Below are positions 25,775 through 35,786 of a stretch of 64,000 nt of DNA, one piece after another. The position numbers were made by a program, and so were the translations under genes. The stretch spans positions 281,808 to 345,807 of the forward strand of contig CABYLQ010000001.1 of assembly GCA_902519845.1 (NCBI GenBank). The letters are read 5' to 3'. The notes beneath the pieces are model-generated. The model saw only the letters and a program-made list of their open reading frames with translations, was not told the DNA's origin and did not search any database. Within the stretch, counting starts at the first letter, position 1. The number at the start of each line of letters is the position of its first letter. This DNA comes from an uncultured Candidatus Actinomarina sp. (lineage in GTDB: Bacteria; Actinomycetota; Acidimicrobiia; Actinomarinales; Actinomarinaceae).

Positions 25775-25813
25775 AATTTAATCTAACATTTATAAGAAGT
25801 TAAAATATAATGC

Positions 25814-26557
25814 ATGAAACAATATTCAAAGCTTGCATTTGTAATTTTACTTTTCGCATCTTGCTCACAACAGGAAGCTATTTTAACTGATTTTGAATCA
25901 GAAAATATTGAAACAAGCACAACACAAATTTCAGAAGAAGATGAAACAGCAATAGTTGGTGAAACAACTACAACAATTGAAATAAAACAAATGGATAAAT
26001 TTCAAGATAATCTTTTTGTAATTAATAAGGAAAAAAGTACGGCAAGCTATCTTGCTCCAAAAGACTTCTTAAATACTAATTTCGAGATAGTTAAGGGTTC
26101 AACAAATCAGATAAACGGTGGTTTTGAGCTTTCTCTAAATGAATGTGAACAGGCTGATTCTTGTTTGTATATTAAGAATTTACTAATTTCTGTCGATCTT
26201 TCAACATTAAAAAGTGGAAGCTCTATTAGAGATGGTGCTATAAAGAATAATTGGCTCGAATCTAAGTTATTTCCAAGTGCAATATATAAGATTGATCAAA
26301 TAGTTCTTCCAAATAACAATTTTGACTCAAAAATTGATGAAACAGTAGTTGGAATTTTAACAATAAGGAATATTGAAGTCAGCATTCCTTTTTCTATAAC
26401 TGCATACATGCAAGATGATCAGATTTACATTTCAGGAATCACAGAAGTAGATACAACATGGTTTGGTTTTGATGCTCCTACAAAATTTAATGCATGGGAA
26501 GTGTTAAATCCGATAGGAATTGAAATTGATTTTGTTGCAGAAAAATCAGATAGTTAA
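25814..26557 (+). CDS. YceI-domain lipoprotein
   Basis: The 247-residue protein has a lipoprotein signal with the lipidated Cys at residue 17 (FASC), a Ser/Thr/Glu-rich linker to about residue 70, and a C-terminal YceI-like lipocalin barrel (VINKEKSTASYLAP, GGFELSL, LLISVDLSTLKSG, then DGAIKNNWLESKLFP). YceI proteins bind polyisoprenoids or other amphiphiles in a hydrophobic pocket. It should sit on the outer face of the cytoplasmic membrane. TAAAAT lies seven bases before the ATG. The Nudix gene follows after two bases. Confidence 0.85.
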   Translation: MKQYSKLAFVILLFASCSQQEAILTDFESENIETSTTQISEEDETAIVGETTTTIEIKQMDKFQDNLFVINKEKSTASYLAPKDFLNTNFEIVKGSTNQINGGFELSLNECEQADSCLYIKNLLISVDLSTLKSGSSIRDGAIKNNWLESKLFPSAIYKIDQIVLPNNNFDSKIDETVVGILTIRNIEVSIPFSITAYMQDDQIYISGITEVDTTWFGFDAPTKFNAWEVLNPIGIEIDFVAEKSDS

Positions 26558-26559
26558 AT

Positions 26560-27069
26560 TTGAATTTTAAACATTTAGAAAAACCTTTCCCAATTTATGA
26601 TGAAGATTATGCATCAGTTGCAATCCTCATAAACAGTAAAAAAGAAATTTTGTATATAAAAAGATCTGACAATTTACCAACTCACAAAGGAGATATTGCT
26701 TTCCCAGGCGGAAAAAAAGAAGAATCTGATAGTGATATAGTTACCACCGCCTTAAGAGAGGTTCAAGAGGAACTCTTCTTAAATCCATCAACAATTCGTC
26801 CTTTTGGAGTACTAGATCCTGTAGATACTGTTGAATATAAATTTAAAGTTTTCCCAATTGTTTGTGAAAGTTTTGATAAACCTACAAAAATTAACAAAGA
26901 TGAAGTTCAAGATTTTTACTTATTAGATATATCAGATTTAGATAATTTGAATAATTGGGAATTTAGGGGTAACTATGACAATGATTGGATTTTTAAGTTT
27001 GATGATCAGATTCTTTGGGGCGCAACAGCGCATATGACAAGAAATTTATTGAATTTAAATTTAGGTTAG
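26560..27069 (+). CDS. Nudix hydrolase, CoA pyrophosphatase type
   Basis: The 169-residue protein has a full Nudix box (GGKKEESD...REVQEEL), preceded by the NuCoA pattern in LYIKRSDNLPTHKGDIAFPGG, seen here as YIKRSDNLPTHKGDIAFPGG. That upstream pattern marks enzymes that split coenzyme A or its derivatives into phosphopantetheine and 3',5'-ADP. The start is a TTG two bases after the YceI gene, implying coupling. Its end overlaps the convergent transporter gene by nine bases. Confidence 0.85.
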   Translation: MNFKHLEKPFPIYDEDYASVAILINSKKEILYIKRSDNLPTHKGDIAFPGGKKEESDSDIVTTALREVQEELFLNPSTIRPFGVLDPVDTVEYKFKVFPIVCESFDKPTKINKDEVQDFYLLDISDLDNLNNWEFRGNYDNDWIFKFDDQILWGATAHMTRNLLNLNLG

Positions 27070-27948
27070 ACTTTCAGTCTCATCTTTTACTGCTAGGTAA
27101 AGTGAAATAAAAATAAGCATGAGAGTTACATAAAAAATATTGTTTACAATTTCATCTAAAAACAGATACCCCACAGCTATTCCAACAGTTGGCACTACAT
27201 AGTCAACTAAGGTAGTAAATGTTGCTGACAATCTTTTTATTGTATAAAAAAACAACGAGTAGTTAAAAATGTCGATAAAAACTAAGCCAATAAGTCGAAA
27301 TAGTTCAAAGGAATCTAGTACTTCAAATTCTCCACCTAGAATAAAAAATAAAATTATGGATAAGAATCCTCCAACGAGCCACTGTGTGAATAAATAAGTT
27401 TTGGCGGGTATATATTGAGAATGTTTTTTATTGGTTATGTTGCTAAGTGCTAATCCTTGGACACCAATTAATGCTAATATCCCGCCAGTAAGTAGATTAC
27501 CTTCATTAGATAGTCCTGTTGATCCTGAAAGAAAAAGCAAGACTAATCCTAATAATCCAACAAAGACAGATATTATTTTTAATTTTGTTATTTTTTCTTC
27601 CTTAAAAAATAAAAATACCCAAAAAACAGTGAATAAAGGAATTGTAGATATAAAAATACTTTGTAATCCAGAAGAAATGTGTTTTAAAGCGTAAATAAAT
27701 GTCCATCCGGGAATAAAAATTGCAAGAATTCCAGTCAAACTTCCTTTAAGAAAAAAAGATATATTGATTCCTTTTATAAAGTCTTTTGCACAATAAATCC
27801 CTAACAAGAAAGCAACAATCGTTATTCTTGCTGTAACAATAAATATTTCATTCACATTGTCTATTAATAAGCTTCTATTCAATAAGCCATGAAAACCAAA
27901 AAGAGATCCAATAAGAAGTATATTTCTTAATCCTGCATATGGAGACAT
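27061..27948 (-). CDS. EamA/DMT-superfamily transporter
   Basis: The 295-residue membrane protein shows ten predicted hydrophobic segments in two similar halves, the layout of the drug/metabolite transporter EamA family. Typical traits are PLFTVFWVFLFFKEE at the end of the first half and VVPTVGIAVGYLFLDE at the end of the second. It probably exports or imports small metabolites; the substrate is unknown. It is transcribed divergently from trpS. Confidence 0.85.
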   Translation of the reverse strand: MSPYAGLRNILLIGSLFGFHGLLNRSLLIDNVNEIFIVTARITIVAFLLGIYCAKDFIKGINISFFLKGSLTGILAIFIPGWTFIYALKHISSGLQSIFISTIPLFTVFWVFLFFKEEKITKLKIISVFVGLLGLVLLFLSGSTGLSNEGNLLTGGILALIGVQGLALSNITNKKHSQYIPAKTYLFTQWLVGGFLSIILFFILGGEFEVLDSFELFRLIGLVFIDIFNYSLFFYTIKRLSATFTTLVDYVVPTVGIAVGYLFLDEIVNNIFYVTLMLIFISLYLAVKDETESLT

Positions 27949-27994
27949 TGGTGAATAGGATTTTATAAAATTACTCCATTTTGATTTAATTTAT

Positions 27995-28000
27995 TAGAAT
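27995..28000 (+). promoter_or_regulatory. -10 hexamer of a leaderless transcript (trpS)
   Basis: TAGAAT, seven bases, then the trpS ATG at 28008. Confidence 0.55.
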
Positions 28001-28007
28001 AGCACAT

Positions 28008-28979
28008 ATGAAAACAGTTTTTTCAGGAATTCAACCTACTGGAAAAGTTCATCTTGGTAATTTACTAGGTGCGATCAACAATTGGGTTGAGTTGTCTAAT
28101 GAAGAAAATAAAAATTATTTTTGTGTTGTAGATCTTCATTCGTTGACTACACATCCAGATCCTGAAACAATGGAAGAAAATATATTTGAAACTATAAAAG
28201 TTCTTGTTGCTTCTGGAATTAATTTAAAGAATTCGAATATTTATATTCAAAGTAATGTTTCAGAACATGTGCAACTCTCTTGGATATTATCAAATTTTTG
28301 CCAAATTGGGGAGTTACAAAGGATGACTCAATTTAAAGAAAAAGCAGATCAATTAGGAAACCATGCTGGAATCCTAACTTATCCAATTTTGATGGCAGCC
28401 GATATTTTAATCCATAAAGCTAACCAAGTTCCTGTAGGAGATGATCAAACTCAACATCTTGAGCTTACAAGAAACATAGTTGAGAGATTTAATAATACAT
28501 ATGGAGAAATATTTCCGTTGCCAGAAAGAAAAACAGGAAAAGTAGGAGCAAGATTAATGTCCTTGCGCCATCCTGAAAATAAAATGTCTAAAAGTAATGA
28601 TGACTTAAATGGAACGATATATTTTGATGATTCTAAAGATGAAATTATTAAAAAATTTAAATCATCAGTTACTGATTCTGATGATGTAATTAAATTTGAT
28701 GCCGATAGTAAAAAAGGCATCAGTAATTTAATTGACATTTACTCTTCTCTTAATGATTTATCCCATCATGAAGTAGAAAATAAATTTGAAAATCTAAAGT
28801 ATGGAGAATTTAAAATTGAAGTTGGCGAAAGCGTTGTAAGCTACTTGGAACCAATTAGAGAAAAATATAACTCAATGAGTAATGGTGACATAGCATCATT
28901 AATTAAGAATAATCTTGAGGAAGTTAAAGATTCTGCAAAAAAAACAATGGATGAAATTAACTCAGCTTTAGGAATTTAG
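28008..28979 (+). CDS. trpS: Tryptophanyl-tRNA synthetase
   Basis: TrpS charges tRNA-Trp. The 323-residue class I synthetase has the HIGH-equivalent in PTGKVHLGN, the GDDQTQHLELTRNI block that recognises tryptophan, and the KMSKS loop (NKMSKSNDD). Length matches bacterial TrpS. TAGAAT seven bases upstream of the ATG suggests a leaderless mRNA. The helicase gene follows 11 bases later. Confidence 0.97.
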   Translation: MKTVFSGIQPTGKVHLGNLLGAINNWVELSNEENKNYFCVVDLHSLTTHPDPETMEENIFETIKVLVASGINLKNSNIYIQSNVSEHVQLSWILSNFCQIGELQRMTQFKEKADQLGNHAGILTYPILMAADILIHKANQVPVGDDQTQHLELTRNIVERFNNTYGEIFPLPERKTGKVGARLMSLRHPENKMSKSNDDLNGTIYFDDSKDEIIKKFKSSVTDSDDVIKFDADSKKGISNLIDIYSSLNDLSHHEVENKFENLKYGEFKIEVGESVVSYLEPIREKYNSMSNGDIASLIKNNLEEVKDSAKKTMDEINSALGI

Positions 28980-28990
28980 TTTCTTCTTTT

Positions 28991-31123
28991 ATGAATGAAT
29001 TAAAACCAATACCTGAAGAATGGTTGACCTTACTTAATGATGAACAAAAAGAAGCAATTGAAAATATCTATGGACCCTTATTAATAATAGCTGGTGCAGG
29101 ATCGGGCAAGACAAGGGTTTTAACATATAGATATGCTCATTTAATAAAAACATATGGGATCAATTTTGAAAATGTATTAGCAATTACTTTTACAAATAAA
29201 GCCGCAAATGAAATGAAAGACAGAATAAGTCATTTGTTAAATCTTGAACTTTCTCCAAAATGGATTTCTACATTTCATAGCCTATGCGTCAAAATGTTAA
29301 GAATACATGGGCACCTTATTGGTTTTAATAATAACTTCACAATATATGACCAAAGTGATTCAACAAAATTAATTAGAAACTGTATGAAAGATTCAGATAT
29401 AGACACAAAACAATATGCACCAAAGAGAATACAAGCAAATATTTCAGCTTTAAAAAATCAAAGAATCCTACCAGGAGAAGCTGTTGAATTTGCACAGTCA
29501 TTTTTTGATGTAAAAGTTGCAGAAGTTTATTCTGCTTATCAAAAAAAATTAATGCTTGCGAATTCGATGGATTTTGACGATCTCCTCCTAAAAGCGGTTG
29601 AACTACTTGAAACAAGTGATAAATCATTAGATTATTGGTCTACAAAATTTCAATTCATCATGATAGATGAATATCAAGATACAAACATGGTCCAGTATCG
29701 TTTAATAGAACTATTGTCATCAAAACATGAAAATATTTGTGTTGTGGGTGATTCTGATCAGAGTATTTATGCATTTAGAGGTGCAGATATTAGAAATATT
29801 GAAGAATTTGAAAAAGATTTTAAAAATGCGAAAGTTATATCATTAGAAAAAAATTACCGATCTTCACAAAAAATTTTAGATATTGCAAACTCAGTTATAT
29901 CAAACAACCCACGAAAAAAAGATAAAAAATTATGGACTGAAAATGAAGAAGGATTAGATGTGAATATGCTTGAATTCAATTCTGAAAGAGATGAATCAAG
30001 ATGGATAGCTGAAGAGATAAAAAAGAAATTAGATAATGATGAATTTAATGAGATTGCAATTTTTTATAGGACAAATAATCAATCTAGATTATTCGAAGAA
30101 GAGTTAAGGAAACTAAGTTTAAATTACAAAGTTGTAGGTAACGTAAGGTTTTATGACAGGAAAGAAATTAAAGATATTTTATCTTACTTAAATTATCTAA
30201 TTAACCCGGATGACACAGTTTCATTTGAAAGAGTTTTAAATGTTCCTAAAAGAGGGATAGGAGAATCTACACTTCAAAAATTAAGAGATTATGCAAATGA
30301 TAACAATTTATCAATTTCAAAATCAATTGAAAATTTAGACCAAATTTCTAATTTATCTGAAAGGGTAAAAAAACAGATCACAAACTTTACGGATATTATT
30401 AATGAACTAAAATCTTTTGCTTTGCAAGGCCCTTCAAAAACAATAACAAAGACGCTTGAGCTTACTGGATATAAAGACGAATTAATAAAAGAGGGTACGC
30501 TGGATTCACAAATGAGACTTGAAAACTTAGATGAACTATTAACTTCTGCATTTGAATTTGAGAATCTTTATGAAGAAGATATCGAGGATCCATTTACCGT
30601 TTTGAGAGACTATTTAGAATCGATTGCCTTGTTTACTGAATCTGATGATGTTAACCAAGAAGATAAAATTTTACTGATGACGCTCCACAATGCAAAAGGG
30701 TTAGAATTTCCTGCAGTGTTCATGACAGGGATGGAAGAAAATATATTTCCAAGTCAAAGATCTGAAACCGATTTTGAGATACAAGAAGAAAGAAGACTTT
30801 GCTATGTTGGAATGACAAGAGCTGAGCAAAAACTATATTTAACATATTCAAATACAAGAACAATGTGGGGTGGAACGAATTACTACTTACCAAGCAGATT
30901 CTTAGATGAGGCAAAACCCTTTTATAAACAATTAAATGTTAATAAAGAATCCCATGAAGATATTAACAAGACTGTTGAAAGCATTGGAAAAAAAGTAATA
31001 CATAAAAAATACGGAACTGGAATCGTGGAAGAAGTAAATGGAAATGAGATTACTGTAAATTTTGGTGATGAACACGGCATTAAACATTTAGATATTGAAT
31101 GGGCACCAATAGAATTTGAGTGA
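28991..31123 (+). CDS. pcrA: UvrD/PcrA-type superfamily I DNA helicase
   Basis: This 3'-5' DNA helicase acts in nucleotide-excision repair and in removing proteins from DNA. The 710-residue protein shows helicase motifs in order: Q-motif LNDEQKEAI, motif I GAGSGKTRVL, Ia FTNKAANEM, II IDEYQDTN, III GDSDQSIYAFRGA, IV LEKNYRS, V TLHNAKGLEF and VI YVGMTRAE. The last ~45 residues (HKKYGTGIVEEV, then a Tudor-like fold) form the PcrA/UvrD C-terminal RNA-polymerase-interacting domain. Which paralogue name applies cannot be settled from one gene. Confidence 0.93.
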   Translation: MNELKPIPEEWLTLLNDEQKEAIENIYGPLLIIAGAGSGKTRVLTYRYAHLIKTYGINFENVLAITFTNKAANEMKDRISHLLNLELSPKWISTFHSLCVKMLRIHGHLIGFNNNFTIYDQSDSTKLIRNCMKDSDIDTKQYAPKRIQANISALKNQRILPGEAVEFAQSFFDVKVAEVYSAYQKKLMLANSMDFDDLLLKAVELLETSDKSLDYWSTKFQFIMIDEYQDTNMVQYRLIELLSSKHENICVVGDSDQSIYAFRGADIRNIEEFEKDFKNAKVISLEKNYRSSQKILDIANSVISNNPRKKDKKLWTENEEGLDVNMLEFNSERDESRWIAEEIKKKLDNDEFNEIAIFYRTNNQSRLFEEELRKLSLNYKVVGNVRFYDRKEIKDILSYLNYLINPDDTVSFERVLNVPKRGIGESTLQKLRDYANDNNLSISKSIENLDQISNLSERVKKQITNFTDIINELKSFALQGPSKTITKTLELTGYKDELIKEGTLDSQMRLENLDELLTSAFEFENLYEEDIEDPFTVLRDYLESIALFTESDDVNQEDKILLMTLHNAKGLEFPAVFMTGMEENIFPSQRSETDFEIQEERRLCYVGMTRAEQKLYLTYSNTRTMWGGTNYYLPSRFLDEAKPFYKQLNVNKESHEDINKTVESIGKKVIHKKYGTGIVEEVNGNEITVNFGDEHGIKHLDIEWAPIEFE

Positions 31124-31149
31124 TATCTTTAATATTGGAAGTGTTATCA

Positions 31150-31155
31150 TATAAT
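31150..31155 (+). promoter_or_regulatory. -10 hexamer ahead of the sucCD-icd-mdh operon
   Basis: TATAAT lies 14 bases before the sucC ATG, followed by a strong GGGGGAG ribosome-binding site at 31161-31167. Unlike the leaderless cases, this promoter gives a short leader with a Shine-Dalgarno site. No good -35 is seen. Confidence 0.55.
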
Positions 31156-31169
31156 TTCGTGGGGGAGTA

Positions 31170-32303
31170 ATGGACTTATTTGAATATCAAGGCAAATTGT
31201 TATATAAAGAATTTGATATCAAACATCCAAATTCAAAGCTATTAAAAAATCTAATAGAAATTCAAGAATCAGTAGAACTAAGTTATCCAATAGTTGTAAA
31301 GGCACAAGTTCAAGTTGGAGGACGAGGAAAAGCTGGTGGCATAAAGATAGCTAACAATCATGAAGAGCTTATTAAATATTCAGATGAAATAATGGGGATG
31401 GATATTAAGGGGCATATTGTAGAAATTTTACTACTTGAAGAGGCTTCAAAAATTTTGGAAGAGTATTACATTTCATTTACTTTAGACAGATCAGAAAAAA
31501 AATATCTAATCATGTTGAGCTCCAAAGGGGGAATGGACATTGAAAAAGTTGCTGAAGATAATCCTGATGATTTGATAAAGCACCACATTGGAGCATCTGA
31601 AGAGCTTACTGAAGATATTATTCATGAAATTATTGGTAAAGCAAAATTAAATCAAGAATATACAAAAAGTATTACTGATATAATACAAAATCTATTTTTA
31701 ATGTTTGTCAAAGGAGATTGTGACCTTGTTGAAGTAAATCCATTAGCTATTACCGATGCCGGCGTTATGGCACTTGATTCAAAAGTAGCACTAGACATGA
31801 ATGCAAAGTATAAACATTCATATTTTGAAGATTTTGAAAAAGAAATCCCAATTCCAGAATCAGAAAAAAATGCAAAAGAAAAAGGTCTAAATTTCATAAA
31901 ACTTGATGGATCAGTAGGAATAATTGGAAATGGTGCTGGCTTAGTTATGTCGACTCTCGATGTTGTTGCTGAAAATGGTGGAAATGCTGCAAACTTTTTA
32001 GATATTGGTGGTGGTGCAAAAGCTGAAACAGTAAGTGCAGCTTTAGAAGTCCTTGAAGCTGATAAAAATGTAAAGTCAGTGTTAATCAATATTTTTGGAG
32101 GAATTACAAGGTGTGATCTTGTAGCTGAAGGTATCGTAGAAGCAACAAAAGGGAAAGATCTTGTCTGGCCAATTGTAATCAGATTAGATGGTACAAATTC
32201 ATCTGAAGGTTTAGAAATTCTTAAAAATAATCCAAATGAGAAAATTTTTATCGAAGAATCAATGGATTCTGCGGCAAGATTAGCAGTTGAAAGAGGAGCT
32301 TAA
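31170..32303 (+). CDS. sucC: Succinyl-CoA synthetase beta subunit
   Basis: SucC/SucD interconvert succinyl-CoA and succinate with nucleoside triphosphate formation in the TCA cycle. The 377-residue beta subunit has the ATP-grasp segment (KAQVQVGGRGKAGGI), EVNPLAI, the family signature GNGAGLVMSTLDVV and the NIFGGITRCD loop. It heads a sucC-sucD-icd-mdh operon and is directly followed by sucD with no gap. Confidence 0.96.
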   Translation: MDLFEYQGKLLYKEFDIKHPNSKLLKNLIEIQESVELSYPIVVKAQVQVGGRGKAGGIKIANNHEELIKYSDEIMGMDIKGHIVEILLLEEASKILEEYYISFTLDRSEKKYLIMLSSKGGMDIEKVAEDNPDDLIKHHIGASEELTEDIIHEIIGKAKLNQEYTKSITDIIQNLFLMFVKGDCDLVEVNPLAITDAGVMALDSKVALDMNAKYKHSYFEDFEKEIPIPESEKNAKEKGLNFIKLDGSVGIIGNGAGLVMSTLDVVAENGGNAANFLDIGGGAKAETVSAALEVLEADKNVKSVLINIFGGITRCDLVAEGIVEATKGKDLVWPIVIRLDGTNSSEGLEILKNNPNEKIFIEESMDSAARLAVERGA

Positions 32304-33179
32304 ATGTCCATCCTTATAGATGAGAACTCTAGAGTAGTTGTACAGGGCCTCACAGGAAGGGAGGGCCAATTTCATGCACTTAGGAATAAAGCTTACGGAA
32401 CAAATGTAGTAGCAGGAACTAGGCCTGGAAAAGGTGGAGAGAATGTAGAAGGAATACCAATTTTTGATACGATAAAAGATGCTGTTTCAGAAACAAATGC
32501 AGATGTAGCATTAACTTTTGTACCACCTTCTTTTGCAAAAGAAGCAGTCTTAGAAGCTGCTTTTGGAGGTTGTAAATTAATTGTATGCATAACCGAAGGT
32601 ATTCCAGCAAAAGATGAGGCAGAAATGTATGATATTTTAAAAAAAGAAACCGATTCCTTATTGCTTGGACCAAACTGCCCTGGTTTAATATCTCCTGGAA
32701 AAGCAAATGTAGGAATAATGCCACATGAAATTACACTTCCTGGCAATATTGGAGTGGTTTCGAGATCAGGAACTTTAACTTATCAAGCTGTTCATGAACT
32801 TACCAAACTTAATATTGGTCAGTCAACCTGTATCGGCATAGGTGGAGATCCTGTTCCAGGAATGTCATTTATAGATGTGATCGAAAAATTTGAAAAAGAT
32901 GATGATACAAATGGAATTGTAATGATTGGGGAAATTGGGGGAACTGCTGAAGAAGAAGCTGCAGAATATATAAAGAAAAATATTTCAAAACCTGTAGTAT
33001 CTTACATAGCTGGAGTAACTGCTCCACCCGGTAAGAAAATGGGTCATGCTGGAGCAATCGTATCAGGAAATAAAGGAACTGCAAAAGTAAAAATTCAAGA
33101 GTTAACATCTGCTGGAGCAACAGTAGTTAAAACGCCAACTGAAATTGGAGAAGCAATGAAAGAAGCAATAAGTGGTTGA
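32304..33179 (+). CDS. sucD: Succinyl-CoA synthetase alpha subunit
   Basis: The alpha subunit binds CoA and carries the phosphohistidine. The 291-residue protein has [12 protein letters not shown] at the N-terminus, [20 protein letters not shown], the GIGGDPVPG loop and the active-site histidine in GHAGAIVSG. It follows sucC without a spacer, and its stop overlaps the icd start by eight bases. Confidence 0.97.
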   Translation: MSILIDENSRVVVQGLTGREGQFHALRNKAYGTNVVAGTRPGKGGENVEGIPIFDTIKDAVSETNADVALTFVPPSFAKEAVLEAAFGGCKLIVCITEGIPAKDEAEMYDILKKETDSLLLGPNCPGLISPGKANVGIMPHEITLPGNIGVVSRSGTLTYQAVHELTKLNIGQSTCIGIGGDPVPGMSFIDVIEKFEKDDDTNGIVMIGEIGGTAEEEAAEYIKKNISKPVVSYIAGVTAPPGKKMGHAGAIVSGNKGTAKVKIQELTSAGATVVKTPTEIGEAMKEAISG

Positions 33180-34422
33180 AAATCTTAAGAGAATAGATTT
33201 AATAAATGCTATTGAAGCTACCAGAGAGTCTTTTGATACAGACAGCCCTACAGTTCCATTTATTGAGGGTGATGGAATTGGAATTGATATATGGCCAGCA
33301 TCAAAAAAAGTTTTCGATGCAGCAGTAGAAAAAGCATACAAAAACGATAGAAAGATTGATTGGATAGAAGTTTTAGCTGGTCAAAAAGCTTTTGATAATA
33401 CAAATGAATGGCTTCCTGATAAAACACTTGAAACATTCAATGAGTTTGGTGTTGGCATCAAGGGTCCTTTAACAACTCCTGTAGGAGAAGGGATTAGATC
33501 GATCAATGTAGCCATAAGACAAGAATTAGATTTATACGTTTGTCTTCGTCCAATTAAATACTTCAAAGGAATACAAACTCCAACAAAAAATCCTCAAGAC
33601 GTTGATATCACTTTGTTTAGAGAAAATACAGAAGATGTATACGCTGGAAAAGAATTAGAAAATTCAACGGGTGATGTTGAAAAGCTCAATAAATTTTTAA
33701 AAGAAGAATTTGGATGGGAAATAAGAACAGATAGTGGAATTGGTATCAAGCCTATATCCCAAACTGCATCAGAAAGGCTCATAAGAGCTTCCTTAAATTA
33801 TGCAGTAGAGAACAACAAAAAGAATGTTGCGATAGTACACAAAGGTAACATTATGAAATATACCGAAGGCGCATTTAGAAAATGGGGTTACGATTTAGTT
33901 AAATCTGAGTTCTCAGATGTTGCAGTATCTTGGGAGGAATGTAAAGGTGAACCTGGTGATAAAATTTTGGTCCAGGATGTTATTGCGGATGCATTTCTTC
34001 AACAAATACTTATAAAACCACAAATGTTTGATGTTATTGCAACAACTAATTTGAATGGTGATTATGCTTCTGACGCTTTGGCTGCACAAATTGGGGGGAT
34101 CGGTATTAGTCCAGGTGGAAATATTAATTATGAGAACGGAAAAGCAGTTTTTGAAGCTACACATGGTACAGCCCCAAAATATGCAGGCCAAGATAAAACA
34201 AATCCAGGTTCTTTAATTTTATCTGGAGTTATGATGTTCAGATATATGGGCTGGAATACGGCAGCAGATTTAATTGTTGAAACGATGGAGAAGACAATTC
34301 TTGAAGGTAAAGTTACTTATGACCTTGCAAGAGGTAGGAGTAATGCTAAAACATTGTCTTCGTCTGGTTTTGCTGATGCGTTAATTAATAATATGAAACC
34401 TTTGAAGAAAGATAAGAGGTAA
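33172..34422 (+). CDS. icd: Isocitrate dehydrogenase
   Basis: Icd decarboxylates isocitrate to 2-oxoglutarate. The 416-residue protein matches the bacterial homodimeric type: [43 protein letters not shown] (quoted in part: the Ser in [11 protein letters not shown] corresponds to the phosphorylated Ser113 of E. coli), FRENTEDVY, and [21 protein letters not shown] preference is likely by family but not proved. The start is GTG, overlapping sucD by eight bases. Confidence 0.95.
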   Translation: MVENLKRIDLINAIEATRESFDTDSPTVPFIEGDGIGIDIWPASKKVFDAAVEKAYKNDRKIDWIEVLAGQKAFDNTNEWLPDKTLETFNEFGVGIKGPLTTPVGEGIRSINVAIRQELDLYVCLRPIKYFKGIQTPTKNPQDVDITLFRENTEDVYAGKELENSTGDVEKLNKFLKEEFGWEIRTDSGIGIKPISQTASERLIRASLNYAVENNKKNVAIVHKGNIMKYTEGAFRKWGYDLVKSEFSDVAVSWEECKGEPGDKILVQDVIADAFLQQILIKPQMFDVIATTNLNGDYASDALAAQIGGIGISPGGNINYENGKAVFEATHGTAPKYAGQDKTNPGSLILSGVMMFRYMGWNTAADLIVETMEKTILEGKVTYDLARGRSNAKTLSSSGFADALINNMKPLKKDKR

Positions 34423-34424
34423 CA

Positions 34425-35363
34425 ATGGAAAAAGTTACTGTGATAGGTGCTGGTAAGTATGGCTCAATGACGGCATTAAGAATTGCTGAGTACGACATTG
34501 TTAAAGAAGTTGTTATGACTGACATAGTAGAAGGGTTGCCACAAGGATTAGCTCTAGATATTAATCAGTCACGATTTGTAGAAAAATTTAATACCAAACT
34601 TGTTGGAACAAATGATTATAAAGATACAGCAGGAAGTGATGTTGTTGTAATAACAGCTGGTCTACCTAGAAAACCTGGAATGTCACGTATGGACCTACTT
34701 GAAGTAAATGCAAAAATTGTGGAAACCGTAACCCAGGAAATATTAAAATATTCTGACAATCCTTCAATTATTGTTGTTACTAATCCTTTAGATCAAATGA
34801 CAACTCTTGCTTCACAGGTCTCTGGATTGCCAAAAAATAAAGTAATTGGGCAAGCAGGAGTATTAGATTCTTCAAGGTTTGCCTACTTCATTGCTGAAAA
34901 ACTTTCTGTTGATACATCTGATGTCTATGCACTAACTTTAGGAAGTCATGGTGAGACAATGGTTCCTGTTCCATCTTTGTGCACAGTAAAAGGTGAGCCC
35001 TTAACTGATATTCTGAGTGATTCAGATATTAATGATCTTGTTGAAAAAACATCAAATGGTGGTGCCGAGATTGTTGGGTTATTAAAAACTGGAAGTGCTT
35101 ATTTTGCTCCAGCATCGTCAGCAGCAACCATGGTGAGGTCAATCATCAATAATTCAAATGAAATTTTTCCAGTATGTGCTTGGCTAGAAGGGCAGTATGG
35201 TATTAATGATGTTTATCTTGGAGTACCAGCAAAACTTGGCAAGGATGGGGTTACAGAAATCGTCGAGTTTGATCTTTTAGAAAATGAAAAGAATGCTTTA
35301 ATAGAAGCATCAAATTCAGTAAAAAGTAAAGTAGAAGAGCTTAATAACATAAAAAATCAATAA
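34425..35363 (+). CDS. mdh: Malate dehydrogenase
   Basis: Mdh oxidises malate to oxaloacetate with NAD+. The 312-residue protein belongs to the LDH-like MDH group. It has VIGAGKYGSM (NAD-binding), an Asp after the second strand (MTDIVEG), the malate-specific arginine in the PRKPGMSRMDLL loop, NPLDQMT, and the catalytic His in LGSHGETMVP. It ends the TCA operon, two bases after icd. Confidence 0.94.
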   Translation: MEKVTVIGAGKYGSMTALRIAEYDIVKEVVMTDIVEGLPQGLALDINQSRFVEKFNTKLVGTNDYKDTAGSDVVVITAGLPRKPGMSRMDLLEVNAKIVETVTQEILKYSDNPSIIVVTNPLDQMTTLASQVSGLPKNKVIGQAGVLDSSRFAYFIAEKLSVDTSDVYALTLGSHGETMVPVPSLCTVKGEPLTDILSDSDINDLVEKTSNGGAEIVGLLKTGSAYFAPASSAATMVRSIINNSNEIFPVCAWLEGQYGINDVYLGVPAKLGKDGVTEIVEFDLLENEKNALIEASNSVKSKVEELNNIKNQ

Positions 35364-35404
35364 AATCAGCCTTTTAATAAAAAAACCCAATATTTATTGT
35401 ATTT

Positions 35405-35434
35405 TTAAGAAATTTCCTCTAAAAAAACTATAAT
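35405..35434 (+). promoter_or_regulatory. hup promoter
   Basis: TTAAGA at 35405-35410 and TATAAT at 35429-35434 are separated by 18 bases, giving a predicted start near 35441. The leader then contains an AAAGG ribosome-binding site before the ATG at 35470, so this mRNA has an ordinary leader. Confidence 0.65.
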
Positions 35435-35469
35435 TATTGTAAGAAATATTAAAGAAAGGCAAAACAGCT

Positions 35470-35742
35470 ATGAATAAAGACCAATTGGCAAGCGTAGTGG
35501 CATCTGAAGTAGGATTGTCACAATCAGACGCAAAGGCAGCTGTTGAAGCAGTTTTTGATGGCATAACAAACGGTATGAAGAACGGCGATAAAGTAAGCAT
35601 CGCAGGTTTTGGACAGTTTGAGTCAAGATACAGGGCTGCAAGACAAGGTAGAAATCCAGCAACTGGAGAAACAATCCAAATTGCTGCAAAAAATGCACCA
35701 GCTTTTAAAGCTGCAAAAGGATTAAAAGATAGTTTAAATTAA
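35470..35742 (+). CDS. hup: Nucleoid-associated protein HU
   Basis: HU bends and compacts DNA as a small basic dimer. The 90-residue protein has NKDQLASVVASEVGLSQSDA in the helical half (quoted in part), the GFGQFESRYRAARQGRNPATGE arm region (signature GFGQFE...RNP.TGE) and the typical ending AFKAAKGLKDSLN. It lacks the long Lys/Ala-rich tail found in many actinobacterial HupB proteins. A clear promoter precedes it and a hairpin terminator follows. Confidence 0.96.
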   Translation: MNKDQLASVVASEVGLSQSDAKAAVEAVFDGITNGMKNGDKVSIAGFGQFESRYRAARQGRNPATGETIQIAAKNAPAFKAAKGLKDSLN

Positions 35743-35762
35743 TTATTAATTTTAATCATTTG

Positions 35763-35785
35763 AAAAGACGGCTTAGCCGTCTTTT
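35763..35785. terminator. Bidirectional terminator between hup and the SCP2-like gene
   Basis: AAAAGACGGC (35763-35772) pairs with GCCGTCTTTT (35776-35785) around a TTA triloop. It has T runs in both directions, serving hup on the plus strand and the convergent gene ending at 35787 on the minus strand. Confidence 0.88.
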
Positions 35786-35786
35786 C